From Streptomyces sp. NBC_01237 (GTDB taxonomy: Bacteria; Actinomycetota; Actinomycetes; Streptomycetales; Streptomycetaceae), in the NCBI RefSeq assembly GCF_035917275.1, contig NZ_CP108508.1, forward strand, positions 3,782,001 to 3,846,000: DNA of 64,000 bases, in the 5' to 3' direction. The position numbers were made by a program, and so were the translations under genes. Positions 31,660 through 40,285 of the stretch are shown piece by piece; the first letter of the stretch is position 1; each line of letters begins with the position of its first letter. A model generated the notes under the pieces. The model was not told the origin of the DNA and made no database searches. It was given only the letters and a program-made list of their open reading frames with translations.

Positions 31660-32913
31660 TCAAGCCTGTTTAAAGAAGGTGTTCCAGCCGCCTGCGGGCG
31701 ACTGACCGACCTCCAGCGAACGGAGCTTCGCGAGCACCGCCGGATCTTGCGCGTCGAGCCAGTCGACGAACTGCCGGAAGGAGACGAGGCGCACATCCGG
31801 CTTACCGGCGACCTTCTTGATCACTTCTTCCACGGCATCCATATAGATGCCGCCGTTCCACTCCTCGAAGTGGTTGCCGATGAAGAAGGGTGCGCGATTG
31901 CTCTCGTACGCACGCTGGAAACCGGCGAGATACGCGCCGGCGGCCTGGGTGCGCCACCCCGGATAGCGCGAGGGCATTCCCTTGGTCGAGTTCTTCGACT
32001 GATTGGCGAGGATGTTGTAGTCCATCGAGAGGACCTCGAAGGAGTGCCCGGGGAACGGCATCCCCTGGAGCGGGAGATCCCACACACCCTGGCGCTTCTC
32101 GGGCCACATCTGACGGCCGCCGGGCGAACTCGCGTCGTATCGCCACCCCAGCTTCTTCGCCGTCGGCAGCAGATTGTCCTGGCCGAGCAGACAGGGGGTA
32201 CGGCCGCCGATGAGTTCCTTGCGGTAGTCGAAAGGCAGCGGATCGAGGTCGTTCCAGCCGGTGTTGGTCCGCCATTCGGTGACGAACGAGACCGCCTGAT
32301 TGATCTCGCTGTGCCATTGCGCGGGGGTCCAGTTGCCCACGGAACCGGAACCGCCGCAGAAATGCCCGTTGAAGTGGGTGCCGATCTCATGACCGTCGGT
32401 CCATGCCTGGCGGACGTACTTCAGCGTCTCCTTGACATGACCGTCGGTGAGATAGCCGATGTCGGAGGCGCCTCGGGGGTTGTTCGGCGGCCGGTACAGC
32501 GACTTCTTCGACTCGGGCAGGAGGTACAGCCCGGAGAGGAAGAAGGTCATCGCCGCGTCGTGTTCCTTGGCGAGTTCGAGAAAGCGCGGGAAGAGCCCGT
32601 TGCCGACCTCGCCCGCACCGTCCCAGGAAAAGACCACGAACTGCGGAGGCGTCTGACCGGGTTCGAGCCGGACCGGGGCGGAGGGCTGATTCGGCTGCTT
32701 TCCGGTATCGGCGGTGGAACCGTCACCGATCAGCCGGACGTCCTTCTTTCCGGCACCGCTGCCGCGGCCGTTCCCGTCCGTGCCCTGGTCGCCCCTGCCG
32801 GTGCCCGACCGGCTCTCGCTCCCGGAGCCGAAGGAACCACAGCCCGCGACTCCGATCGCCGCCGCGGCTCCCAGTCCGGCTCCGAGCAGTCCCCTTCGGT
32901 TGATCTCGCGCAT
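31660..32913 (-). CDS. Polysaccharide deacetylase-like lipoprotein
   Basis: A 417-residue exported lipoprotein. The signal MREINRRGLLGAGLGAAAAI has a twin-Arg pair and ends in lipobox GVAGC, so Tat export is likely. A low-complexity Gly/Ser/Asp linker precedes an NodB-like domain starting VVFSWDGAGEVG (metal Asp near residue 97) and continuing with GHEIGTHFNGHFC, which carries the His pair of motif 2. It may deacetylate peptidoglycan or another surface glycan; activity is inferred. It lies 67 bases from tlpA, but a role in cytochrome assembly is not evident. Confidence 0.82.
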   Translation of the reverse strand: MREINRRGLLGAGLGAAAAIGVAGCGSFGSGSESRSGTGRGDQGTDGNGRGSGAGKKDVRLIGDGSTADTGKQPNQPSAPVRLEPGQTPPQFVVFSWDGAGEVGNGLFPRFLELAKEHDAAMTFFLSGLYLLPESKKSLYRPPNNPRGASDIGYLTDGHVKETLKYVRQAWTDGHEIGTHFNGHFCGGSGSVGNWTPAQWHSEINQAVSFVTEWRTNTGWNDLDPLPFDYRKELIGGRTPCLLGQDNLLPTAKKLGWRYDASSPGGRQMWPEKRQGVWDLPLQGMPFPGHSFEVLSMDYNILANQSKNSTKGMPSRYPGWRTQAAGAYLAGFQRAYESNRAPFFIGNHFEEWNGGIYMDAVEEVIKKVAGKPDVRLVSFRQFVDWLDAQDPAVLAKLRSLEVGQSPAGGWNTFFKQA

Positions 32914-33390
32914 GCCGTCCCCATCTGCGGTCGTTTTACCTCAAGTCCATACAAACTGGCAGAGGCTTAGATGGGTGAAGCAACACGGGGGTTCCCCCGA
33001 TTAACACATTTTTCTTTACGCGACTAGACCTTTACGAATCCTGCACATGAAGAGACCACCACACCGAGCCCACCGGGCCGGCACACCCACCCCGTCCGGC
33101 GATCGAGGACACACCTGCACCCGGCCGCACCCGCACAGACACATCAGGCCCGTCCGCACACCCAGCCCGTCCGGCACACTCAAGCCCGTCCGGCGATTGA
33201 GGACACACCTGCACCCGGCCGCACCCGCACAGACACATCAGGCCCGTCCGCACACCCAGCCCGTCCGGCGATTGAGGACAACCCGACCCACGGCCGCACC
33301 CGCACCGCGCCCGAGCAGGCAAAATCAAGCCCGTCCGGCGATTGAGGACAAAGCGCCCCCGGGTCGCACCCGGGAAGCGCCCTCCCCCGC
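32914..33390. other. Intergenic region, mostly repeats
   Basis: About 480 bases between the deacetylase start and the histidine phosphatase end. The first 110 bases are comparatively AT-rich (TTTTTCTTTACGC, TTAGATGGG) and should hold the deacetylase promoter. The rest is the imperfect repeat array described separately. No coding frame looks real. Confidence 0.6.
33094..33349 (+). repeat. GTCCGGCGAT(T/C)GAGGAC intergenic repeats
   Basis: Four copies of a 17-base element at 33094, 33188, 33263 and 33333. The first two head 94-bp tandem units whose first ~70 bases after the element are identical (33109-33176 and 33203-33270). I recall this element as widespread between Streptomyces genes; function unknown. 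Confidence 0.8.
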
Positions 33391-34101
33391 CTACGCCCCG
33401 AACGCCTTCGACTTCCCCTTCACCGGCTTCGCCCCCGCCAGGAGATGCGGCGGCACCAGATCCCGCGCCGGCTCCGAGTACCCCACCGAAACGATCTTGT
33501 CGCCCCGGTACGTGAAGCTCGTCAGCGAGGCCAGCGTGCACTGCCGCTTGCGCGGGTCGTGCCACAGCCGCCGCCGCTCGACGAAGGACCGCACGATCCA
33601 GATCGGCAGCTGATGGCTGACACAGACCGCCTCGTGCCCCCGCGCGGCGTCGCGCGCCGCGTCCAGCGCGCCCATCATCCGTACGACCTGCTCGATGTAC
33701 GGCTCGCCCCACGACGGCCGGAACGGATTCGTCAGGTGCTTCCAGTTGTCCGGCTTGCGCAGCGCCCCGTCGCCGACCCCGAAGGTCTTGCCCTCGAAGA
33801 CATTGGCGGCCTCGATGAGGCGTTCGTCGGTGGCCAGTTCCAGACCGTGCGACGTGGCGACCGGGGTCGCCGTCTCCTGGGCCCGCTCCAGCGGGGAGGC
33901 GACGACATGGGTGATGTCGCGCTTCTCCAGGTGCTCGGCGACCCGGTCGGCCATCTTCCGGCCGAGCTCGGAGAGGTGATAGCCGGGGCGCCGCCCGTAG
34001 AGGACGCCCTCCGGGTTGTGCACCTCGCCGTGGCGCATGAGGTGGACGACGGTGATGTCCTGCGCGCGGTCGGCGCCCTCGCGGTTTCCGTTCTCGCTCA
34101 T
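33391..34101 (-). CDS. Histidine phosphatase superfamily protein
   Basis: A 236-residue phosphoglycerate-mutase-like phosphatase. The phosphohistidine motif is [15 protein letters not shown] near residue 22-30 and the second His lies in [11 protein letters not shown] near 160; E in [10 protein letters not shown] is the usual acid. Such enzymes hydrolyse phosphomonoesters of unknown target. The ATG overlaps the hemL stop (ATGA), so they are one translational unit, repeated in many Streptomyces upstream of cytochrome maturation genes. Its C-terminus is Lys-rich. Confidence 0.88.
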   Translation of the reverse strand: MSENGNREGADRAQDITVVHLMRHGEVHNPEGVLYGRRPGYHLSELGRKMADRVAEHLEKRDITHVVASPLERAQETATPVATSHGLELATDERLIEAANVFEGKTFGVGDGALRKPDNWKHLTNPFRPSWGEPYIEQVVRMMGALDAARDAARGHEAVCVSHQLPIWIVRSFVERRRLWHDPRKRQCTLASLTSFTYRGDKIVSVGYSEPARDLVPPHLLAGAKPVKGKSKAFGA

Positions 34102-35405
34102 GCGGTGGCCTCCGATGCGGCACGGGCCGCGGCGGGCAGGGCGGCGGCGATCCGCTCGACGGCCTGCGTGTCGTGGGCGGTGGAGACGAACCAGGACTCG
34201 AAGGCGGACGGCGGCAGGTACACGCCCTGGGCCAGCATCGAGTGGAAGAAGGCGGTGAAGCGGAAGGCTTCCTGCTTCTTCGCGTCCTCGTAGTTGAGGA
34301 CGGGCCCGTCGGTGAAGAACACGGAGAACATGTTGCTGGCCGCCGACACCGTGTGCGCGACGCCCTCCTTGGTGAACGCCTCGCTCACCAGCCCCCGCAG
34401 CTCCGCGGAGACCGCGTCGATCTTCGTGTACGCCGCGTCGTCCAGCAGGCGCAGCTGAGCGAGCCCGGCGGCGGTGGCGACGGGGTTCCCGGAGAGGGTG
34501 CCCGCCTGGTAGACCGGCCCGGCCGGGGCGAGGTGCGCCATCACGTCGGCGCGCCCGCCGAAGGCCGCGGCGGGGAACCCGCCGCCCATGACCTTGCCGA
34601 ACGTCATCAGGTCGGGCCGGACACCGTCGACGCCGTACCAGCCGGCCTTCGAGGTACGGAATCCGGTCATGACCTCGTCGGAGATGTAGAGCGCCCCGTT
34701 GGCCGCGCAGATCTCCTTGAGCCCGGCGTTGAAGCCGTCCAGCGGCGGGACGACGCCCATGTTGCCGGGCGACGCCTCGGTGATCACACAGGCGATCTCA
34801 CCGGGCCGCGCGGCGAACGCGGCCCGCACGGCGTCCAGGTCGTTGTACGGCAGCACGATCGTGTCGCCGGCCTGGGCGCCCGTGACACCGGGGGTGTCGG
34901 GCAGCCCGAAGGTGGCGACGCCGGACCCAGCGGCGGCCAGCAGCGCGTCGACGTGCCCGTGGTAGCACCCGGCGAACTTGACGACCTTGGCCCGGCCGGT
35001 GAAGCCGCGGGCCAGCCGGATCGCGGACATGGTCGCCTCGGTGCCGGACGAGACCAGGCGCACCTGCTCGACGGGCTCGACACGGGAGACGATCTCCTCG
35101 GCCAGCGCGACCTCGCCCTCGCCGGGCGTACCGAACGAGGTACCCCGCCCGACCGCGTCCTGGACGGCGGCGATGACCTCGGGGTGGGAGTGGCCGAGGA
35201 TCATCGGCCCCCACGAGCACACGAGGTCGACGTACTCGCGGCCGTCGGCATCGGTGAGGTACGGACCGGTGCCGGACACCATGAACCGGGGCGTACCGCC
35301 CACGGCCCGGAAGGCACGCACGGGAGAGTTCACGCCGCCGGGCGTCACGACGGACGCACGGTCGAAAAGCGACTGCGAAACTGGGGCTTCGTATGAATAC
35401 GACAC
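34098..35405 (-). CDS. hemL: Glutamate-1-semialdehyde 2,1-aminomutase
   Basis: A 435-residue PLP enzyme converting glutamate-1-semialdehyde to 5-aminolevulinate, the C5 route to haem. Characteristic segments are [31 protein letters not shown] (PLP Asp) and [12 protein letters not shown], where Lys binds PLP (about residue 270). GTG 35405 with AGGA six bases upstream gives the N-terminus VSYSYEAPV; the frame to 35516 is longer but unlike the family. Other haem genes lie at 61-64 kb. It supplies haem to the cytochrome genes downstream in the same direction. Confidence 0.95.
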   Translation of the reverse strand: MSYSYEAPVSQSLFDRASVVTPGGVNSPVRAFRAVGGTPRFMVSGTGPYLTDADGREYVDLVCSWGPMILGHSHPEVIAAVQDAVGRGTSFGTPGEGEVALAEEIVSRVEPVEQVRLVSSGTEATMSAIRLARGFTGRAKVVKFAGCYHGHVDALLAAAGSGVATFGLPDTPGVTGAQAGDTIVLPYNDLDAVRAAFAARPGEIACVITEASPGNMGVVPPLDGFNAGLKEICAANGALYISDEVMTGFRTSKAGWYGVDGVRPDLMTFGKVMGGGFPAAAFGGRADVMAHLAPAGPVYQAGTLSGNPVATAAGLAQLRLLDDAAYTKIDAVSAELRGLVSEAFTKEGVAHTVSAASNMFSVFFTDGPVLNYEDAKKQEAFRFTAFFHSMLAQGVYLPPSAFESWFVSTAHDTQAVERIAAALPAAARAASEATA

Positions 35406-35842
35406 TTTGGTCCTGATCTGCGATTCGGGTGTCGGAGGGCCGGGCCGGAAATCTCGGCCGCCGGTGAGCAGGGAGCGCGCTCTCCCCGTATCACGAAAGG
35501 GCGTCGACCCTCTCACGTCTGCGAAACTGAGGCGTCATAGGGAAAGCTCACACATGCCATGGTGTCAGAGGCACGGACGGTCTTGCGGACAGGTGTTTCA
35601 CCGCACGCCCGTGGGGGAGGTCACTGACACGATGATCGGGTTGCGCGGCGGGGGCTGTGTCTCCTAAGAAGTAGTCGGGTGGATGAGATATGCATCGCGG
35701 TGGCGGAGTGGGCGAAGGGACCGACGACCTGGGGCCCGAGCCTGCCCGACGAGGGCGGCACCGGCGCGAGGCTGAGCGCGCACAGGGCAGGCAGGCGGGG
35801 AACGCCGCAGGCCCGGGGAGCAGGAGCAGTGGCCGGGTGGGG
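35406..35842. other. Intergenic region upstream of hemL
   Basis: About 440 bases between hemL and the plus-strand gene at 35843. It holds GGGGGAGG (35612-35619) then a tiny frame ATG 35632-35667 (MIGLRGGGCVS) that could be a leader or chance. Part is also open in frame with the downstream gene from ATG 35690, but that translation is low-complexity. Promoters are not clear. Confidence 0.4.
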
Positions 35843-36274
35843 GTGACCTACAAGTATTTCGGTGCCCCCGACGGGGCCACCGCCGCCCGTGTGCCCATTT
35901 CGATGCGCCCGGAGGAGCTGGGCGGCGACGAGCTGGGCATGGGCGGCATGTTCAGCAAGATCAAGCCGGAGACGGTGGCGGCCATGGTCCTCACCGGCAT
36001 CCAGGGCATACCCCTGTACAAGGTCCCCCCGCTCGAACTGGTCGTGCTGCACCCCGACTACGCGGTGGTCAAGCTCCCCATGACGGTCGTCGACCCGCTG
36101 CGCGGTGTCGGTGAGGAATCGGTCGGCGCGGCGGCCTTCATCTGGTCCACGGTGCCCGACCGCGGCGGCCCGCGTGACGCGTTCAACGTCTACCAGCTGC
36201 TCCACGAGTGGCAGGACTTCTCCCACCGGCTGCACGACGCGGGGCACCAGGCGTACTGCCTGGTCTGGCCCTGA
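35843..36274 (+). CDS. Conserved-looking soluble protein, unknown function
   Basis: A 143-residue protein starting MTYKYFGAPDGATAARVPIS and ending GHQAYCLVWP. It is compact, with mixed alpha/beta composition, and has no signal or membrane segment. The start is uncertain: GTG 35843, GTG 35837 (AGGAG ten bases upstream) and ATG 35690 are in frame; the first 50 residues from 35690 are Arg/Gly-rich and probably untranslated. I do not recognise a family. The stop codon lies inside a 23-bp repeat. Confidence 0.7.
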   Translation: MTYKYFGAPDGATAARVPISMRPEELGGDELGMGGMFSKIKPETVAAMVLTGIQGIPLYKVPPLELVVLHPDYAVVKLPMTVVDPLRGVGEESVGAAAFIWSTVPDRGGPRDAFNVYQLLHEWQDFSHRLHDAGHQAYCLVWP

Positions 36275-36325
36275 CCCGAAGCCTGGTCTGGCCCTGACCC
36301 GAAGCCTGGTCCGGCCCCGACCCGG
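36259..36325 (+). repeat. 23-bp tandem repeat spanning a gene's stop codon
   Basis: CCTGGTCTGGCCCTGACCC plus GAAG (23 bases) occurs at 36259-36281 and 36282-36304 exactly, with a diverged third copy to 36325. The first copy encodes the final LVWP and stop of the gene at 35843, so the gene end has been copied downstream. Confidence 0.85.
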
Positions 36326-36346
36326 ACCGGCACCGATCCGCCCACG

Positions 36347-36388
36347 CGATGAGGGCCCGGCCGACAGGTGTCGGCCGGGCCCTCATCG
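36347..36388. terminator. Strong bidirectional terminator
   Basis: A perfect 20-base inverted repeat (CGATGAGGGCCCGGCCGACA and complement) with a two-base loop, followed by CTTTT. It separates the gene ending at 36274 from the convergent GvpU-like gene. Confidence 0.88.
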
Positions 36389-36436
36389 CTTTTCGTCCGG
36401 CTGTCCTCGTGCCGGTGGATAACCGGACCGCACGGA

Positions 36437-36850
36437 TCAGTGGTAGCTGAAGTCGCCCACGGTCCAGGCACCGACGTCCTCGATCGAGACGCGGTACATC
36501 CCGCCCGTCTCCGGGATCCCCACCGTGCCCTGGAGGATCCGGGCGACGTGGAAGTGAAGGTGCGTGGGCGGTCCGTCCTTCCGCACGGAACCGGGGGCCG
36601 ACGTGGCGGGGGCGCCGGGGGCCGACGTGGAGGATGCGGCAGGGGCCGACGCGGTGAAGGTGCCGGAGAACTCGCCCAGCTGGGCCGAATCCGTCAGCAC
36701 CTCCGCGACACGCCGCCTCCACACCGCTTCGGGGGCCAGGCGGCCGGTGATGACCGTGCCGCCGACGACCACGGTCAGGGACATCTGATTGCTTTGTCCG
36801 GACTCCACCATCGTGGCGACGTCAACGAGCAGTTCGTCAGGCTTCGACAT
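36437..36850 (-). CDS. GvpU-like protein
   Basis: A 137-residue protein beginning MSKPDELLVDVATMVESGQS. The NQMSLTVVVGGTVITGRLAP strand pair and the C-terminal THLHFHVARILQG...GGMYRVSIEDVGAWTVGDF match the layout I know from gas-vesicle accessory GvpU proteins. An Ala/Ser/Pro-rich segment (about 82-105) interrupts it. There are no other gas-vesicle genes in the window, so a vesicle role is doubtful; it may be a stress or membrane-related homologue. Family call is from pattern memory only. ATG 36850 begins at the first conserved block. Confidence 0.55.
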   Translation of the reverse strand: MSKPDELLVDVATMVESGQSNQMSLTVVVGGTVITGRLAPEAVWRRRVAEVLTDSAQLGEFSGTFTASAPAASSTSAPGAPATSAPGSVRKDGPPTHLHFHVARILQGTVGIPETGGMYRVSIEDVGAWTVGDFSYH

Positions 36851-37620
36851 GAGAGCGGAGTCTATTCGGGGGCCCGCCGCGCCGGGAGACGGCACCCGCC
36901 CGGCACGGCTGCCGTCGCAACGCCCGGCCCGCCACAACTGCCGCCACCCCCGCCCGACCGTCCCGCCCGACCGTCCCGCCCCGCCGGATCGCCGCCGGAT
37001 CGCTCGTCGCAGGTGTGCGGCGAGCGGACGCGGGAAGGACGACCCATCACTGGGGTCAAACTATCTGCGCCTCCAGCCCGTCAAAATCTAAGCTCGCGAA
37101 GATAGACATTGCCTCTGGGCGCGGCTATGGTTTCTCTCGTAGCCAAGAACACGAAGGGTCCGGCAGACACGAACTGCCGGGCAGTCGGTGGTGCGCGGTA
37201 TCTCGGCAGAGGCGTCTTCGGGCGCACGCGCCGAGGAGTTCGGCACTCGGGTCCTCCGCCCGGCCACGCAAGCGGGCGGCGGGACGGTCTGCCGGGCAAG
37301 GTGCTCGCAGTTCCAGGGGGCACCGCCGGCACCACCGGTTCGACAGAAAGCGGCCCCAGAGGGAAGAACGGAGGAAGCAGGCGCCATCAGGATCGCCCGG
37401 GTGGGAAGTACGCAGCCCGGGTACCGCAAGACCCCGGAACGGAAGGTGGTCCCCGGTCACCGCAATCGCGATCCCCGCACTCCCGCCCTTCTCCAGGGCG
37501 AACCGCGGAAACAGAAGGTCGGCGCAGCACTAGCGTCGGCAGATGGTGTTGAATTTCCTTCGGGGCCCTGGTGCCGTACGGCACCGGGGCCCCTCGACGC
37601 GTTCCCAAGAAGAGGTGCAG
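36851..37620 (+). other. Long intergenic region with MerR leader
   Basis: About 770 bases without a clear gene. The left part (36851-37100) is Pro/Arg-like GC-rich sequence with no features. A promoter at 37103-37131 predicts a transcript from about 37137 that reaches the MerR start at 37621, giving a ~485-base leader. It can fold: CCGGCAG-N7-CTGCCGG (37160-37180), a CCCGGG-flanked hairpin, and a 15-bp stem at 37562-37593 (GGGGCCCTGGTGCCG with its complement, one G-T pair) ending 27 bases before the ATG. Open frames here are low-complexity. It may be a regulatory leader or a small RNA. Confidence 0.5.
37103..37131 (+). promoter_or_regulatory. Promoter for the MerR leader transcript
   Basis: TAGACA (37103-37108) and TATGGT (37126-37131) are 17 bases apart, one of the best vegetative promoters in the window. 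The next plausible gene on this strand is the MerR gene at 37621. Confidence 0.55.
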
Positions 37621-38001
37621 ATGACAGCGGATAATCCGCTCGGCGGCCGACTGGACGATGACGACTACCCCGCCTACACGATGGGCCGGGCGGCGGAGAT
37701 GCTGGGCACCACGGCCGGCTTCCTCCGTGCCATCGGAGAGGCCCGCCTGATCACCCCGCTCCGTTCCGAAGGCGGCCACCGGCGCTACTCGCGCTACCAG
37801 TTGCGGATTGCCGCCCGCGCACGTGAGCTCGTCGACCAGGGCACCCCGGTCGAGGCCGCCTGCCGCATCGTCATCCTTGAGGACCAACTTGAGGAAGCCC
37901 AACGGATAAACGCCGAATTCCGCCGCACCGCGGCGGCCGGGCAGGGCGCCGGTGGTCCCGGTGGCCCGGTCGGACCCGGCGTGTCCCCTCAGAAGCCCTG
38001 A
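37621..38001 (+). CDS. MerR-family-like DNA-binding regulator
   Basis: A 126-residue protein with a MerR-type helix-turn-helix: YTMGRAAEMLGTTAGFLRAI, recognition at RSEGGHRRYSRYQLRIAARA (about 53-72), then a helix VDQGTPVEAACRIVILEDQLEEAQRIN. There is no effector domain or metal-binding Cys; the C-terminus is Gly/Pro-rich. Small stand-alone MerR-like proteins like this (compare BldC, HspR) act as architectural or stress regulators. ATG 37621 has GAGG seven bases upstream. Its stop lies 13 bases inside the end of the convergent dehydrogenase gene. Confidence 0.86.
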   Translation: MTADNPLGGRLDDDDYPAYTMGRAAEMLGTTAGFLRAIGEARLITPLRSEGGHRRYSRYQLRIAARARELVDQGTPVEAACRIVILEDQLEEAQRINAEFRRTAAAGQGAGGPGGPVGPGVSPQKP

Positions 38002-39101
38002 AGCGCGCGCCGGGCGGTGGCCTCCCGCAGTTGCGGAGTCTGCGCCTGGATCAGATGGAACTGCGCCTCCCTGGCCAGCCGTCCCGCCGTGTTGCCGAAC
38101 TGGACGGCCCTGCCGCCCGTCGCCGCGACACAGGCGGTGGCCGCCCGGACCCCGAGGTCCAGGATCGCGGCCCGGTTCTCGATCCGGGCCGCGACCTCCT
38201 CCTCGGGCGCCAGGTCGTCGCGCAGGGCGTACGACTCGGCGCGCAGCCGGACCGCTTCCCCGGCCAGCCGGTGGGCCAGCGTCTCGTACGGGGCCCCCGC
38301 GCGGGGCGCCGACGCGAGCAACAGGTCGACGGCTGCGCGCACATGGCCGAGGACGGCGGGGTGACAGTTCGCGTTCTCCAGGTCGTAGTCGCGGGCCCAG
38401 TCCGACCGGGGCGCGAGGGAGATCACGTCCTCGTGCGGCACGACGACATCCCGTAGTTCCACCGACGCGGTGTGGGTCCCCTCCATCGTCCAGAGCGCCT
38501 GCGACCCCACCGGGACGAGCCCGCTGCCGGGCGCGCAGCCGGTCCGTACGAACAGGGCCCGGTCGTCCGGGGTGACGGCCCCGATGATCGCCACGTCCGC
38601 GATGCCCCAGCCGGTCATCCACGGCACCCGCCCCCGCAGCCGCCACCCGCCGTCGGTCTCCTCCGCGGTCACCGGGGGACGCGGGTGCCGCAGGTAGGCG
38701 AACCCGGCCGTGGCCAGCGTCCCGCCCGTGAGCAGCGACGGCAGCCACCGTTCTCTGAGCGCGGTGTTGGCGGTCCTCTCCAGCGCCTTCACCAGGGCGT
38801 AGTGCTGGGTGAAGACGAACCAGGTGGAGGGATCGACGGCGGACAGGATCTCGTGCACCTCGCGGGTCACCCGGCTCCGCGTCGTACCACTGTCGGGGGC
38901 GGGCCGGTAGCTGACGAGACCGTGGGCACCGCAGCGGGCCAGCGCGTCCAGGTGCGAGCGGGTGACACCCTCCTGGGCGGTCCGCTCGGCGAGGGGCCGC
39001 AGCACACCGACCGCCACCTCGGTGACCGCGCGGACCAGCGGCTCGGCCGCCAGCTCCGGCGGGGTGGCCAATGCGGTTCCTTCACCCGGCGCCCCATGCA
39101 T
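37989..39101 (-). CDS. Acyl-CoA dehydrogenase-family protein
   Basis: A 370-residue FAD-type acyl-CoA dehydrogenase-like protein. Segments PSTWFVFTQHYALVKALERTA, TLATAGFAYLRHPRPPV, TGWGIADVAIIGAV and the C-terminal helical bundle with GGRAVQFGNTAGRLAREAQF fit the family, though it is shorter than typical and no clear catalytic Glu could be placed. It resembles DszC-like or oxidase-type relatives, so the substrate may not be an acyl-CoA. ATG 39101 is used; the frame to 39296 has a non-conserved start. It overlaps the MerR gene at the 3' end by 13 bases. Confidence 0.82.
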   Translation of the reverse strand: MHGAPGEGTALATPPELAAEPLVRAVTEVAVGVLRPLAERTAQEGVTRSHLDALARCGAHGLVSYRPAPDSGTTRSRVTREVHEILSAVDPSTWFVFTQHYALVKALERTANTALRERWLPSLLTGGTLATAGFAYLRHPRPPVTAEETDGGWRLRGRVPWMTGWGIADVAIIGAVTPDDRALFVRTGCAPGSGLVPVGSQALWTMEGTHTASVELRDVVVPHEDVISLAPRSDWARDYDLENANCHPAVLGHVRAAVDLLLASAPRAGAPYETLAHRLAGEAVRLRAESYALRDDLAPEEEVAARIENRAAILDLGVRAATACVAATGGRAVQFGNTAGRLAREAQFHLIQAQTPQLREATARRALQGF

Positions 39102-39529
39102 GCGGCAGTCCCCTCGTCCTGGGTCGGTCACTGGCTCGTACGGTGGATCCACTCTCCCCCGCGCCCGCCGCCGGAACACGGTGTATTCACCAAGTGGCCG
39201 GGCAGCCGCGCGCCGGCCCCTTCGACCGCCGTACACCGAATGCCACGCGCACACCCACACGCCCCCATGCACATACATGCGGTCATATTCGGCCATTCAT
39301 TGGCCGAAGAATGATCTTCAGCGGACCTGCCCGACGCGCCGACGCAGAGGAGATCGCCCCTGATGGAGCATGGCCCCGGCAGGCGCGACAAGGGCGGCGA
39401 ACCTGGGCCGGTCGTTCCCGGACACGACCGGCCCCCGCACCACCGTCCGCCTCCCCGACCGACTACGCGCCCCGTGCCCTCCCCGCAAATCCCTGGCCGC
39501 CCGCGTCCCCCCAGTGGCATCCTGGCGAC
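39102..39529. other. Intergenic region with a palindrome
   Basis: About 430 bases between divergent genes. A perfect 8-base-arm dyad TTCGGCCA-TTCAT-TGGCCGAA lies at 39288-39308 within a relatively AT-rich patch (CATACATGCGGTCATA, ATTCAT). It is a plausible operator or promoter region for one of the two flanking genes. No real coding frame is seen. Confidence 0.5.
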
Positions 39530-40264
39530 GTGAACGGACCCGAGATCACTCTCGAAGTCGCCCCGGAACTGAGGCTCTTCGTCGCCCATGAACGCCGCCA
39601 GGGCCGGACGGCCGTCACCACGGACGGCGCCTCGACGCTCGGCCATGTCGTGGAGTCGCTCGGCATCCCGCTCACCGAGGCCGGCCACCTGCTCGTCGAC
39701 GGCCGGCCCGTACCCCCCTCGCACGTTCCGGCAGCGGGCGAACTGATCGAGGTACGCGCCGTGGAACGCCCCCAGCAGGTGCCCGGTGCCCCGCTCCGCT
39801 TCCTCCTGGACGTCCATCTCGGCACGCTCGCACGGCGGTTGCGGCTCCTGGGCATCGATACCGCGTACGAGAACGAGGACATCGGCGACGCGGCGCTGGC
39901 CACACTGTCGGCGCGGGAACAGCGGGTCCTCCTCTCCCGGGACCGCGGGCTGCTGCGGCGGCGGGAGATCTGGGCCGGGGCCTACGTCTACAGCGACCGG
40001 CCCCAGGAACAGCTCCGCGACATGCTGAGCAGGTTCGCGCCGGTCCTTGCCCCCTGGACGCGGTGCACCGCGTGCAACGGGACGCTGGCCGAGGCCGACA
40101 AGGACTCCGTCAGCACGCGGCTGGAGCACGGCACGCAGCAGGCGTACGACGTGTTCGCCCAGTGCACGCAGTGCGCACGCGTGTACTGGCGCGGCGCCCA
40201 CCACGGCCACCTGGAGTCGATCGTCGCGGACGCGGTACGCGAGTTCGGCGGAACAGCGGCGTAG
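39530..40264 (+). CDS. Mut7-C RNase-domain protein with ubiquitin-like N-terminus
   Basis: A 244-residue protein. Residues about 1-90 form a ubiquitin-like fold (LGIPLTEAGHLLVDGRPVP is the typical MoaD/ThiS-like end), and residues 95-240 are a Mut7-C PIN-like RNase domain: FLLDVHLGTLARRLRLLGIDTAY with the Asp, VLLSRDRGLLRRR with the second Asp and two C-x2-C pairs (CTACNG, CTQCAR) forming a zinc site. So a small nuclease possibly acting on structured RNA. GTG 39530 starts at the fold; the upstream frame to 39071 is spurious. Confidence 0.88.
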   Translation: MNGPEITLEVAPELRLFVAHERRQGRTAVTTDGASTLGHVVESLGIPLTEAGHLLVDGRPVPPSHVPAAGELIEVRAVERPQQVPGAPLRFLLDVHLGTLARRLRLLGIDTAYENEDIGDAALATLSAREQRVLLSRDRGLLRRREIWAGAYVYSDRPQEQLRDMLSRFAPVLAPWTRCTACNGTLAEADKDSVSTRLEHGTQQAYDVFAQCTQCARVYWRGAHHGHLESIVADAVREFGGTAA

Positions 40265-40285
40265 GAGCGCCCTGCGGCCACCGGC

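Noticed and set aside
37109..37552. A 147-residue frame in the MerR leader
   Set aside because: Translation is Gly/Arg/Pro-rich with no domain, no ribosome site and competing frames on both strands, so the region is treated as untranslated leader.
37130..37600. RNase P RNA or tmRNA in the long gap
   Set aside because: The known conserved cores (for example the tmRNA GGTTTCGAC segment) are absent, so a standard housekeeping RNA cannot be claimed.
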